From JAAYKT01 sp964408955 (GTDB lineage Bacteria > Bacillota > Clostridia > Lutisporales > Lutisporaceae), in assembly GCA_964408955.1 (NCBI GenBank), contig CAYPBK010000059.1:1-11180 (forward strand): a stretch of DNA of 11,180 nucleotides, in the 5' to 3' direction. The stretch's first letter is position 1. Each line of letters begins with the position of its first letter. Positions 5,725 through 11,180 of this stretch are shown here, in pieces. The translations under genes and the position numbers were made by a program. The notes under the pieces are model-generated. The model did not search any database. It saw nothing but the letters and a program-made list of their open reading frames with translations, and was not told the DNA's origin.

Positions 5725-6675
5725 ATGGAACAATTCTTTGGCAAATGTTGTCTAAAAACTGATATATTGTTAAAGAATGATATAAGTTTGGAATGGGGGC
5801 TAAGGACTTTGGGGGGTTATAAAAAAACTATTATTGTATCTGCAGCGATTGCTGTCTTTATTTTCTGCATCGGCTGTGCACAAAACAACGACGAAAGCGG
5901 CTCGACAAGTGATTTACCTACGATAGTGGGATATGTTATGGAAGGAATTGATGTCCCGGAAGAGGTATTGTCCGCCGCAAAAAAACATACTGCGGAAATT
6001 TTTGATATGACAAGAGAGGACTTTCCGGGTTATAACTACACTAATTGGAGAATAGAGAGTCTGAAATATTCTTATGCGTATCTGGTGACCGGTCAAGACA
6101 AGGCAATAATATATTCCGATGCTTACAAGGCTACAAATGGAGTTAAAATTGATATATATAAGATGAACTATGAATTATTCACCAAATCGCCGGAGAACAT
6201 TATGCTTGCGGGAGGCATGTATATAACAGAAGACAACTGGGTCATGCCGGACTATCCAAACTCCCGGTTTTTAGTATTTGAACAAGATGGGGATAAATTG
6301 ACTTACTTGTTTACTATGATGGAAAATGATTGCTATCCGGGAGATGATATTTTTACAGAGGATTTGCTTATAAGACTTAAGGAGATGCAGCAGGTACCTC
6401 AAATAGGAATATATAGAATTGTAAGCGATGAGGGGTTTTGCAGGTCCAGTGTAACATTAAAAGAAAATAATGAATTTGAATTCAATCGTGATATAGCTAT
6501 GTCGTATCTGCCTATGGGGACATACTCAGTAGAAAACGGCAGATTAAAACTTATGGTTACTGAAACAGAATCATATATCTTTACCATTGAAGGAGACAAG
6601 CTGATCTTTGAGAGCGGCCTGGTAAGTGATAATATCGTGAAAAAAGGTACCATATATATATTATCCGAGGATTAA
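5725..6675 (+). CDS. Probable lipoprotein, two-part extracytoplasmic protein of unknown role
   Basis: The frame of 316 codons has a lipoprotein-like signal starting around codon 32: YKK, a hydrophobic stretch IIVSAAIAVFIF and then CIGC with the lipid-accepting cysteine at 51. The 28-31 residues before it are not signal-like, so translation probably starts later; TTG 5788 or TTG 5809 are candidates, the latter 9 bases after GGGGG. The body has a central region with LAGGMYITEDNWVMPDYPNS (about 160-182), which resembles C-terminal extensions of M56/BlaR1-like sensor proteins as remembered, and a C-terminal beta-rich domain (GTYSVENGRLKLMVTETESY) like small lipocalin-type repeats in clostridial lipoproteins. 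It stands alone in its transcription unit. The function is not known. Confidence 0.7.
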   Translation: MEQFFGKCCLKTDILLKNDISLEWGLRTLGGYKKTIIVSAAIAVFIFCIGCAQNNDESGSTSDLPTIVGYVMEGIDVPEEVLSAAKKHTAEIFDMTREDFPGYNYTNWRIESLKYSYAYLVTGQDKAIIYSDAYKATNGVKIDIYKMNYELFTKSPENIMLAGGMYITEDNWVMPDYPNSRFLVFEQDGDKLTYLFTMMENDCYPGDDIFTEDLLIRLKEMQQVPQIGIYRIVSDEGFCRSSVTLKENNEFEFNRDIAMSYLPMGTYSVENGRLKLMVTETESYIFTIEGDKLIFESGLVSDNIVKKGTIYILSED

Positions 6676-6851
6676 AAATATAAATTTCCACTGTAAGATA
6701 AAAAATAATTCTAATCATAATTTTTTTTGCGAAAGTTAATTACACAAATAATTTAGAGGATATGGAGTGGAAAATAAGTGAGAAATAAAAAGCGACTATC
6801 ACATCCTAGAATGATAACGGAAGCGATGAGGCTAATGAAGATTGAAAGGAA

Positions 6852-6876
6852 TGTCAAGGGGACGTTTCGTTTGACA
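6852..6876. repeat. REP-like short palindrome with GGGGACGT core
   Basis: TGTCAA 6852-6857 and TTGACA 6871-6876 are inverted repeats enclosing GGGGACGTTTCGT. Palindromes of the type TGTCAAGGGGACGT...TTGACAC are scattered in many Firmicutes genomes near REP-associated transposases (recalled, not searched). A second element with the complementary word ACGTCCCTTA lies at 10634-10664. This one ends 6 bases before the AGGAGG of the acetyltransferase gene, so its hairpin could affect translation. Confidence 0.5.
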
Positions 6877-6895
6877 CCTATTAGGAGGCATTTTA

Positions 6896-7336
6896 GTGGA
6901 TATTAAGAAAGTTTTAAACAATAAGAAAACATATATCGATTTACTTTTATTGGCTGATGAACAGGAAAGTATGATAGACAAGTATCTTGAATGTGGTGAA
7001 ATGTTTGTTCTCAATGATAATGGAGTAAAAGCCGAATGCGTGGTTACTAAAGAGGCAGACGGTATTTATGAGATTAAGAATATTGCAGTTATGCCTGATT
7101 TTCAAAGAATGGGCTATGGGAAAAAATTGATAGACTTTCTGCTTTCATATTACACTGATTGTAATGCAATGCTTGTAGGAACAGGTGACGTTCCTTCTGC
7201 GCTCAGCTTTTACCAAAAATGCGGATTTACCGAATCCCACCGGATAAAAAACTTTTTCATTGAAAATTATGACCATCCGATGTTCGAAGATGGGAAACAG
7301 CTTGTTGATATGGTCTATCTGAAATGGGAGCGATAA
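6896..7336 (+). CDS. GNAT-family N-acetyltransferase
   Basis: This 146-residue protein has the GNAT fold: motif A NIAVMPDFQRMGYGKKLIDF at about 62-81, in which Q70-R-M-G-Y-G75 binds the pyrophosphate of acetyl-CoA, and motif B ALSFYQKCGFTES at 102-114, with the FYxKxGF signature. Its end (NYDHPMFEDGKQLVDMVYLK) resembles Bacillus YvbK-type acetyltransferases, though this is from memory. GTG 6896 is the chosen start, with AGGAGG 6883-6888 seven bases upstream. No partner gene sits with it; the operon on the other strand converges on it. It should be cytoplasmic and would acetylate an amine of a small molecule or protein; the substrate cannot be inferred. Confidence 0.9.
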   Translation: MDIKKVLNNKKTYIDLLLLADEQESMIDKYLECGEMFVLNDNGVKAECVVTKEADGIYEIKNIAVMPDFQRMGYGKKLIDFLLSYYTDCNAMLVGTGDVPSALSFYQKCGFTESHRIKNFFIENYDHPMFEDGKQLVDMVYLKWER

Positions 7337-7380
7337 CTTCTAAACTATTTAACTGAATATAACTGATTCCAGTAAATTTG

Positions 7381-7405
7381 TGTGGCAAAGTCCTTCTTTG
7401 CTACA
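7381..7405. terminator. Hairpin between convergent genes, possible weak terminator
   Basis: TGTGGCAAAG (7381-7390), loop TCCTT, then CTTTGCTACA (7396-7405) forms a 10-bp stem with one G-T pair. It sits between the acetyltransferase gene and the converging operon, where a shared terminator is expected. No clean T-run follows on either strand, so it is a weak candidate. Confidence 0.4.
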
Positions 7406-7422
7406 ATAAATATATAATTTAC

Positions 7423-8052
7423 CTATTTTAGACTAATATTATCAGGATTCTTTAGTATAGATAAGCCATTAAAGAATAAATAAATTGAAACTATAAGAGA
7501 ACCTCCTATGTCAGCTATATATGCAGTATTTGTTAATGGGAAAAATAATACAAGTAAAAGAACAATAAATACACAGGCATCTACAAATGACTTTGCGCAA
7601 TAAAGTTTACTTTGCACTAGTAGGATAGAGTCTCCGCTAATCTTTCCAAGTTTAGAATACCTAAGCCAAAACCAAGTATTAGTAATTAAACCAAGAAAAG
7701 CAATACTAAGGCCTGGTATTACATTGCCTTTTTCGGAGTTAGCAGAAAATATGGCTATAACTACCATTACAATACCAGAGATAAGCATAGCGAAACCCAC
7801 AAATTTATTAGCTATATTTTCAAGCTTATCTTTATTAATTTCTTTTTCGCTAGACTCTTTTTTATTGAGAATTTTATATATAAAATATGAAACTATGATT
7901 GCTAGTAACTCTGCAGTCCGTCTTAAAAAATCAGCTAGCTGGGTAGAGCTTCGCCCTACAAGCAAACCTATTCCAACTACTATAGGACCTGGAGAACTCA
8001 TGATTATGGACATCAGTAGAGTTCTTTCACCCGATTTTTTACTTTTATCCAC
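7423..8052 (-). CDS. CDF-like multi-pass membrane protein with altered ligand positions
   Basis: This 209-residue protein has about five or six hydrophobic segments and the layout of the transmembrane part of cation diffusion facilitators, without the C-terminal cytoplasmic domain. STQLADFLRRTAELLAI (about 36-52) aligns with the CDF second-helix motif LADAxHxxxD, and LYCAKSFVDACVFIVLL (about 150-166) with the fifth-helix HxxxD motif. The metal ligands are changed: the expected H/D pair is R44 and E48 in the first, and K154 and D158 in the second. It may therefore not carry metal, or may have become a non-transport partner. Start GTG 8052 follows GGGGTGA, which includes the stop of the kinase gene upstream; the gap is 6 bp, so the two are co-expressed. 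Alternatively it is a distant CDF member with different chemistry. Confidence 0.65.
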   Translation of the reverse strand: MDKSKKSGERTLLMSIIMSSPGPIVVGIGLLVGRSSTQLADFLRRTAELLAIIVSYFIYKILNKKESSEKEINKDKLENIANKFVGFAMLISGIVMVVIAIFSANSEKGNVIPGLSIAFLGLITNTWFWLRYSKLGKISGDSILLVQSKLYCAKSFVDACVFIVLLLVLFFPLTNTAYIADIGGSLIVSIYLFFNGLSILKNPDNISLK

Positions 8053-8058
8053 AATAAA

Positions 8059-8763
8059 TCACCCCATTAGATATAAAAGTGGTAGCATAACTAAAACAAT
8101 GGATATAGGACATGTTATAGTATCCAATCCATGTTTTGTATTTAATTCTACCAAAGAATTCACTATTGCAGTTATGAATGAAATAATTAAATTATCATAC
8201 CATGATAATTTAGTATTTATAATCAAAATTATAAATATTACAAAAAAGGAAACTAGAAACATAGCAAAGCTACCTTCAAGTGTTTTTTTACCATCAATAT
8301 ATTTTCCCTCTATATATCTTTTACCATATTTTTTCCCTGCTAAAGCTGCTGCTGCATCACCCAAACCCCAAGCAAAAATAATAGCTAAAGCAATATATTT
8401 GACTCCTATTAATCCCCAACTAATTGTTATAACTAGGGAAAACATTCCAAATACATGGATAAGACTTTTTTTAATTTCACCACTATTTCTCTCAACTAAA
8501 AGCCGGGAATAGTCCTTTAGGTTCTCAGCAAAGGACAATATAGGATAAACCATAAGGGCAAAAACAAGTGGAGCAAAAGCTGCATGATACCAATTATCGA
8601 ACACATTCAAAAAGACTGGAGCTGAACCAAGTAAAATAAAATGAAGAGACTTTCGAAACACTTCATCCGGTAGCTTTACATGTATTCTTAATAATAGGGC
8701 AAGTGATGCACAAATTATAAAGTATAAAAGTAATTTTAAGAAGGATATTAAAAATAATGTCAT
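8059..8763 (-). CDS. Diacylglycerol/polyprenol kinase family membrane protein (DGK1/SEC59/VTE5-like)
   Basis: This 234-residue protein has about seven hydrophobic segments and the signatures of the CTP-dependent lipid-alcohol kinases DGK1, SEC59 and VTE5/VTE6: FRKSLHF (36-42), WGLGDAAAALAGKKYGKRY (132-150), the GKKTLEGSFAMF block (158-169) and ELNTKHGLDTITCPI (206-220). Members phosphorylate diacylglycerol, dolichol, phytol or other polyprenols in the membrane; bacterial members are mostly uncharacterised. ATG 8763 has AGGTG 8771-8775 seven bases upstream and overlaps the stop of the epimerase remnant by 4 bp (ATGA), a classical coupling. The CDF-like gene follows by 6 bp. The key residues are all present, so the gene looks functional even though the first gene of the operon is damaged. 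The substrate is unknown. Confidence 0.85.
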   Translation of the reverse strand: MTLFLISFLKLLLYFIICASLALLLRIHVKLPDEVFRKSLHFILLGSAPVFLNVFDNWYHAAFAPLVFALMVYPILSFAENLKDYSRLLVERNSGEIKKSLIHVFGMFSLVITISWGLIGVKYIALAIIFAWGLGDAAAALAGKKYGKRYIEGKYIDGKKTLEGSFAMFLVSFFVIFIILIINTKLSWYDNLIISFITAIVNSLVELNTKHGLDTITCPISIVLVMLPLLYLMG

Positions 8764-8951
8764 TTCTTTTCACCTAACTTCCCAATTTCTTTTAGCCAGT
8801 TAATTGTATCTACAAGTGTTTCATTTAGAGGACGACTTTTAAATCCTAATTCTTTTCTAGCTTTTTCTGAAGAAAACTCATTATTACGACTCAGATTATA
8901 TAGTGAGTAATGTGTAAAAAACAAATAAATCCTATAGATATTCGCACACAA
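8760..8951 (-). pseudogene. SDR-type NAD-dependent epimerase/dehydratase, C-terminal remnant
   Basis: The frame ends NEFSSEKARKELGFKSRPLN then ETLVDTINWLKEIGKL. This is the C-terminus of extended short-chain dehydrogenases such as dihydroflavonol-4-reductase-like and HpnA-like epimerases (FSxEKAxKELGYxPRPxxETxxDTxxWLKE). Homology can be followed from about FFTHYSLYNLSRNN onwards; the first residues (MCANIYRIYL, on a TTG start) do not fit. The whole nucleotide-binding Rossmann domain, about 270 residues, is missing. The break is near 8915-8925. The gene would have been first in the operon with the lipid kinase, which suggests a pathway in which a lipid alcohol or linked sugar is reduced or epimerised and phosphorylated. 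Confidence 0.75.
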
Positions 8952-8965
8952 AAATCTATATCTAA

Positions 8966-9181
8966 TTCATTTTATCCCTTTTGGAGAAATATGACCATGA
9001 GAAAATTACAATAACAGATATCTGTAAAGGTGCTGATATTGTTCGAAAAACTTTTTATAATAACTACCAATCGAAAGATCATTTAGTAGAATCCATAATC
9101 CATGAGGTTTTCAATAAAATAGAATCTAGCTTGGACTTATATGATATGATTGAAAAGAGATTGATATTTGATATAGCATAA
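8966..9181 (+). pseudogene. TetR-family regulator, N-terminal domain remnant
   Basis: The frame reads FILSLLEKYDHEKITITDIC, then KGADIVRKTFYNNYQSKDHL and VESIIHEVF. This is the helix-turn-helix domain of a TetR/AcrR regulator (KITITDIxxxADVxRxTFYxxYxSKxxL). About 10-20 residues normally precede this, but the frame is closed by TAA 8963-8965, and only TTG 8981 could serve as a start. The frame stops at 9179-9181 after FDIA, so the ligand-binding C-terminal two thirds are absent. It is divergent from the truncated epimerase gene; the regulator of that operon may have been lost in the same event. A shortened DNA-binding product is conceivable but unlikely. Confidence 0.8.
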
Positions 9182-9242
9182 GCTATGTTTCAAAGGCGGA
9201 GGTGTAGCCATATGGTGTTATGGTAGCTATTCAAAGAAAAGT

Positions 9243-9776
9243 TTGCTATTTTATAAGATATATTTGGAAAACCAACTTTTCGATAATGTTTGGATTTGCG
9301 AACTTCAAGAGGATTCCCTATATGGTTATTTGACTGTTGACGAAAACTATAATGCGTCTTTCAGTATAAGTGATGTCAAATTCACTGATTTGGATTCAAG
9401 TGACCTTCACTTAATATGGTCAGGAATGGCGCGCTACGTTACATCTCCCGATGATGATCTGCCTCTTAAAACCATTACTTTTGATATGGAGTTAGCAACA
9501 GAATCTTTTGTAAACGGGCTAACGCTACCCCAAAGTATGGTAGGGAACTATTTGGCGGATATAACATTTGATAAAGATTACCAAATGACGCTTTATCATA
9601 AGGCCGGTGATAAACTTTATCCATCAAGCGAGAATACACTTGTATTTAACTCATGGTTTTATGCTAATCGAGAAGGCACAGAATATGAAGTGCGGCAATT
9701 TTTTGCCTTCATACGGGTTTCTGAACTGATAAAAAGCGATGTGCCTCAATTTGAATATGTGGGAGCAGGAATGTGA
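9243..9776 (+). CDS. Hypothetical protein, probably missing its true start
   Basis: This 177-residue frame on a TTG start was not recognised. It is rich in predicted beta strands and acidic residues (for example YGYLTVDENYNASFSISDVK, and a DDD cluster) and has no signal peptide or transmembrane segment. FNSWFYANREGTEYEVRQFF near the end may be a conserved patch. The frame is open upstream to a stop at 9174-9176, adding FKGGGVAIWCYGSYSKKS without a good start. A strong ribosome binding site (GGAGGT 9198-9203) points instead to ATG 9212, which is in a different frame and stops after four codons (TAG 9224-9226). This suggests a frameshift near the start, or a truncated gene. The downstream neighbour on the other strand converges. 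Confidence 0.55.
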   Translation: MLFYKIYLENQLFDNVWICELQEDSLYGYLTVDENYNASFSISDVKFTDLDSSDLHLIWSGMARYVTSPDDDLPLKTITFDMELATESFVNGLTLPQSMVGNYLADITFDKDYQMTLYHKAGDKLYPSSENTLVFNSWFYANREGTEYEVRQFFAFIRVSELIKSDVPQFEYVGAGM

Positions 9777-9898
9777 TAATCGCATATGGAGGGCAAATAT
9801 CTTAGAAGATGCAATCAAAAAGTACTACAATGATGGAATATAGCATAGTATCAGTCAACAAATTTGAATATGTTTGTTAGTTCCGCATCACGTTTATA

Positions 9899-10447
9899 CT
9901 ATTCATCCTCAAATTCAACGAGGAGAAGCGAGCCATCTTCACCGCTCATTGCTATATAAAAATATTTTGTCGTGTCGGTTTCATCTATAAAAGATATTCC
10001 TCTATGGGGAATGGATCCCCACTCCATCCAGGTTACAACGAACGGTTTTGTGGGCAACAATTCCTCCAGTGAATATAATACATTATTTTCAAAAAAAGTA
10101 ACATCCGTATCTTCGGCTTCAAAACCGACTTCTATAAATCTAAAATCCTTTACTGCAATATTTGTTGTGAAAATAATCTTTTGATAGTCTTCATCTTCAA
10201 ATTCAATAAATTCAGCAAAAGAATCATATTTGCCTAAAAGTTCATCTGTCGCATAATTGACACTTACAAGAGCTTTCTCCGCTTCGGAAGTGGTAGATCT
10301 AGGAGGTTCTGGGACATCATCCTCCTTGGAAACGTCAGGGTTGGGCAACTGTGAAGGATCACTGCCCGATGCGGGTGAATTTGCACAACCGGTAAATAAC
10401 ATTGCAAAAGCCACCACAAAAAGTAATAGCAGTTTAGCTTGTTTCAT
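9899..10447 (-). CDS. Lipoprotein of unknown function
   Basis: This 182-residue protein has a complete lipoprotein signal: MKQAKLLLLFVVAFAMLFTGC, with a positively charged start, a hydrophobic core and the lipid-accepting cysteine at 21. A low-complexity Pro/Ser/Asp linker (about 22-55, for example SDPSQLPNPDVSKEDDVPEP) leads to a beta-rich acidic domain ending FYIAMSGEDGSLLLVEFEDE. That ending resembles other clostridial lipoproteins as remembered, but no function is known. ATG 10447 is supported by AAGGAG (10455-10460) six to seven bases upstream. It is intact, is transcribed alone from the promoter-like element at 10492-10500, and converges with the unrecognised gene at 9243-9776. It should be anchored outside the membrane. 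Confidence 0.85.
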   Translation of the reverse strand: MKQAKLLLLFVVAFAMLFTGCANSPASGSDPSQLPNPDVSKEDDVPEPPRSTTSEAEKALVSVNYATDELLGKYDSFAEFIEFEDEDYQKIIFTTNIAVKDFRFIEVGFEAEDTDVTFFENNVLYSLEELLPTKPFVVTWMEWGSIPHRGISFIDETDTTKYFYIAMSGEDGSLLLVEFEDE

Positions 10448-10491
10448 ACAATACTCCTTTCATCATCAACGACAAATTCTTGTTTAACGAC

Positions 10492-10500
10492 ATTATACCA
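10492..10500 (-). promoter_or_regulatory. Extended -10 promoter element of the lipoprotein gene
   Basis: On the minus strand the sequence reads TGGTATAAT, an extended -10 element (TGn plus consensus TATAAT), 45 bases before the ATG. The hexamer 17 bases further upstream (ATACGA) is a poor -35, as is common for extended -10 promoters. Confidence 0.5.
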
Positions 10501-10633
10501 CATAATACCTCCGGTCGTATATCATATCGAATTCGATCAAAACGTCCGCACCCCCTTTCGTACATTTATATATTTACATTTACATTACTATATAGAGTAG
10601 AATTAGAATGATAGAATTAGATTTATATCAGGT

Positions 10634-10664
10634 GATTGGTACCAGGCACGTCCCTTAGTCAATC
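10634..10664. repeat. REP-like palindrome (GGTACCAGGCACGTCCC type)
   Basis: GATTG 10634-10638 and CAATC 10660-10664 bracket GTACCAGGCACGTCCCTTAG. Elements of the form GATTGGTRCCAGGCAC...CAATC recur in many clostridial genomes as REP-type repeats (from memory). Its ACGTCCCTTA is nearly the complement of AAGGGGACGT in the element at 6852-6876. No REP-associated transposase gene is in the window. Confidence 0.5.
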
Positions 10665-10799
10665 GATTATTTAAAATTAAATCTTTCAATTGTAGATAAC
10701 CCTATTAAACTGTGCATAGATTATCGGATGGATAAATGCACCCTCTGATAATATTGATGGTTAAAGAAGGTTGTTCAGTGGATTCTTTAATAGGTTTGA

Positions 10800-10970
10800 A
10801 TAATTCACCCAGAAATTTATCAATTACAGTTTAAGTTTGCGATTGTTGGAGACTTTTCAGTTTACACAAGCAAGCCGCTTTAAGGTTTTATATATGAAAG
10901 TAATAAAGGAAGAGATATCTACTTTGTATCCTCTGAAGCAGATGCTATTGAGAAATTTATAAGGACATAA
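10800..10970 (+). pseudogene. DUF4180 protein, C-terminal remnant with one internal stop
   Basis: One frame gives QFKFAIVGDFSVYTSKPL, a TAA stop at 10881-10883, then GFIYESNKGRDIYFVSSEAD and AIEKFIRT before TAA 10968-10970. LAIVGDFSxYxSKSLxDFIYESNKGxxxxFVSS is the conserved C-terminal half of DUF4180 proteins (about 120 residues, function unknown), so the stop replaces one or two residues after SKPL. The N-terminal half is not found in 10665-10799, where no frame fits. The rest of the gene may lie there in decayed form. Because only one stop breaks an otherwise well-kept 50-residue stretch, the inactivation looks recent compared with other remnants here. Confidence 0.7.
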
Positions 10971-10973
10971 TTC

Positions 10974-11009
10974 TCCACGCTTTTGTCTACGAAGCGTGGA
11001 TTATCTTTT
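10974..11009 (+). terminator. Rho-independent terminator
   Basis: TCCACGCTT 10974-10982 pairs perfectly with AAGCGTGGA 10992-11000 around a 9-base loop and is followed by TTATCTTTT. It lies 3 bases after the DUF4180 remnant stop, so it is probably the original terminator of that gene. Confidence 0.75.
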
Positions 11010-11047
11010 GTAGTATATTGGTTTATACTATAGTCGAGGTGAAAATG

Positions 11048-11180
11048 ATGGATATAAAAAGAAAAAAAGAACTCTTAGATGCCTATAAAAATAGACACCC
11101 GGAAATGGGTGTAATTTCTTACTGCTGTAAAGAAACTGGCGAGGTATTTTTGGGTATCTCCAAAGATACAAAATCAGACT
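11048..11180 (+). CDS. Start of a small GIY-YIG-nuclease-family protein (runs off the window)
   Basis: Forty-four codons are visible, starting MDIKRKKELLDAYKNRHPEM and continuing with GVISYCCKETGEVFLGISKD. This matches, from memory, the N-terminus of a clostridial protein family annotated as GIY-YIG nuclease family (MDxxRKKELLEAYKNRxPEMGVIS...TGExFLGISKDT), usually about 110-130 residues; here only the first third is present. The catalytic residues cannot be checked. ATG 11048 is preferred to ATG 11045 because GAGGTG 11036-11041 is better spaced (6 bases). TATACT 11024-11029 is a possible -10 element without a good -35. The terminator just upstream separates it from the preceding remnant. Confidence 0.7.
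   Translation, partial: MDIKRKKELLDAYKNRHPEMGVISYCCKETGEVFLGISKDTKSD

Noticed and set aside
6778..6906. A 42-codon GTG-started frame (MRNKKRLSHPRMITEA...)
   Set aside because: It runs through the REP-like palindrome and the acetyltransferase ribosome binding site and ends inside that gene; no family is recognised, so it is probably chance.
7423..8052. A working zinc/manganese CDF transporter
   Set aside because: The residues at both ligand sites include Arg or Lys, and the C-terminal cytoplasmic domain is absent.
7724..8512. A 262-codon plus-strand frame
   Set aside because: It lies opposite the kinase and CDF-like genes, its translation is low-complexity Ile/Ser/Thr-rich, and the minus-strand genes have family motifs, ribosome binding sites and coupling.
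9972..10487. Plus-strand frames opposite the lipoprotein gene
   Set aside because: They are shadows of a gene with a clear signal peptide, ribosome binding site and promoter on the minus strand.

Overview
The window reads as chromosome or integrated-element DNA from a low-G+C Gram-positive anaerobe, most likely a clostridium. The reasons are A/T-rich codon use, strong AAGGAG-type ribosome binding sites, several TTG and GTG starts, lipoproteins, and remnants of mobile-element families common in Clostridia (large serine recombinase, IS3-type transposase, RhuM and KilA-N proteins). No rRNA, tRNA or CRISPR array was seen. All calls come from reading the sequence and from memory of protein families; no database search was run.

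Layout. 1-328: a short remnant resembling the end of an RlmD-type rRNA methyltransferase, then a G+C-richer non-coding stretch with imperfect repeats. 329-1321: an intact penicillin-binding-protein-like serine hydrolase. 1333-1975: remnants of a large serine recombinase (minus strand, internal deletion) and an IS3-family transposase (three in-frame stops). 2057-2645: an intact RelB/RelE-type toxin-antitoxin pair with a repeat-rich operator and a 36-bp perfect palindrome at the toxin stop codon. 3000-4743: two class I methyltransferases flanking a frameshifted Phd/YefM-type antitoxin that has no toxin. 4771-5488: three truncated accessory genes in a row (KilA-N C-terminus, RhuM piece, and a protein with an RxxxxH HEPN-like motif). 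5725-7336: a probable lipoprotein and a GNAT acetyltransferase.

7423-8951 (minus strand) is the most coherent unit. A truncated SDR-type epimerase overlaps a DGK1/SEC59/VTE5-type lipid kinase by 4 bp, and 6 bp later comes a membrane protein with the cation-diffusion-facilitator layout but with positively charged residues at ligand positions. A truncated TetR regulator faces away from it at 8966. 9243-10447 carries an unrecognised protein and a convergent lipoprotein gene. 10448-11044 holds a REP-like palindrome, a DUF4180 pseudogene with one internal stop, and a good intrinsic terminator. At 11048 a gene recalled as GIY-YIG-nuclease-family begins and runs off the window.

Overall this is an accessory region where several insertions have decayed. 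Intact small cargo genes (toxin-antitoxin, methyltransferases, acetyltransferase, hydrolase) sit among at least eight gene remnants. The least explained intact material is the lipid kinase / CDF-like pair, together with the truncated HEPN-like protein beside phage-type remnants.
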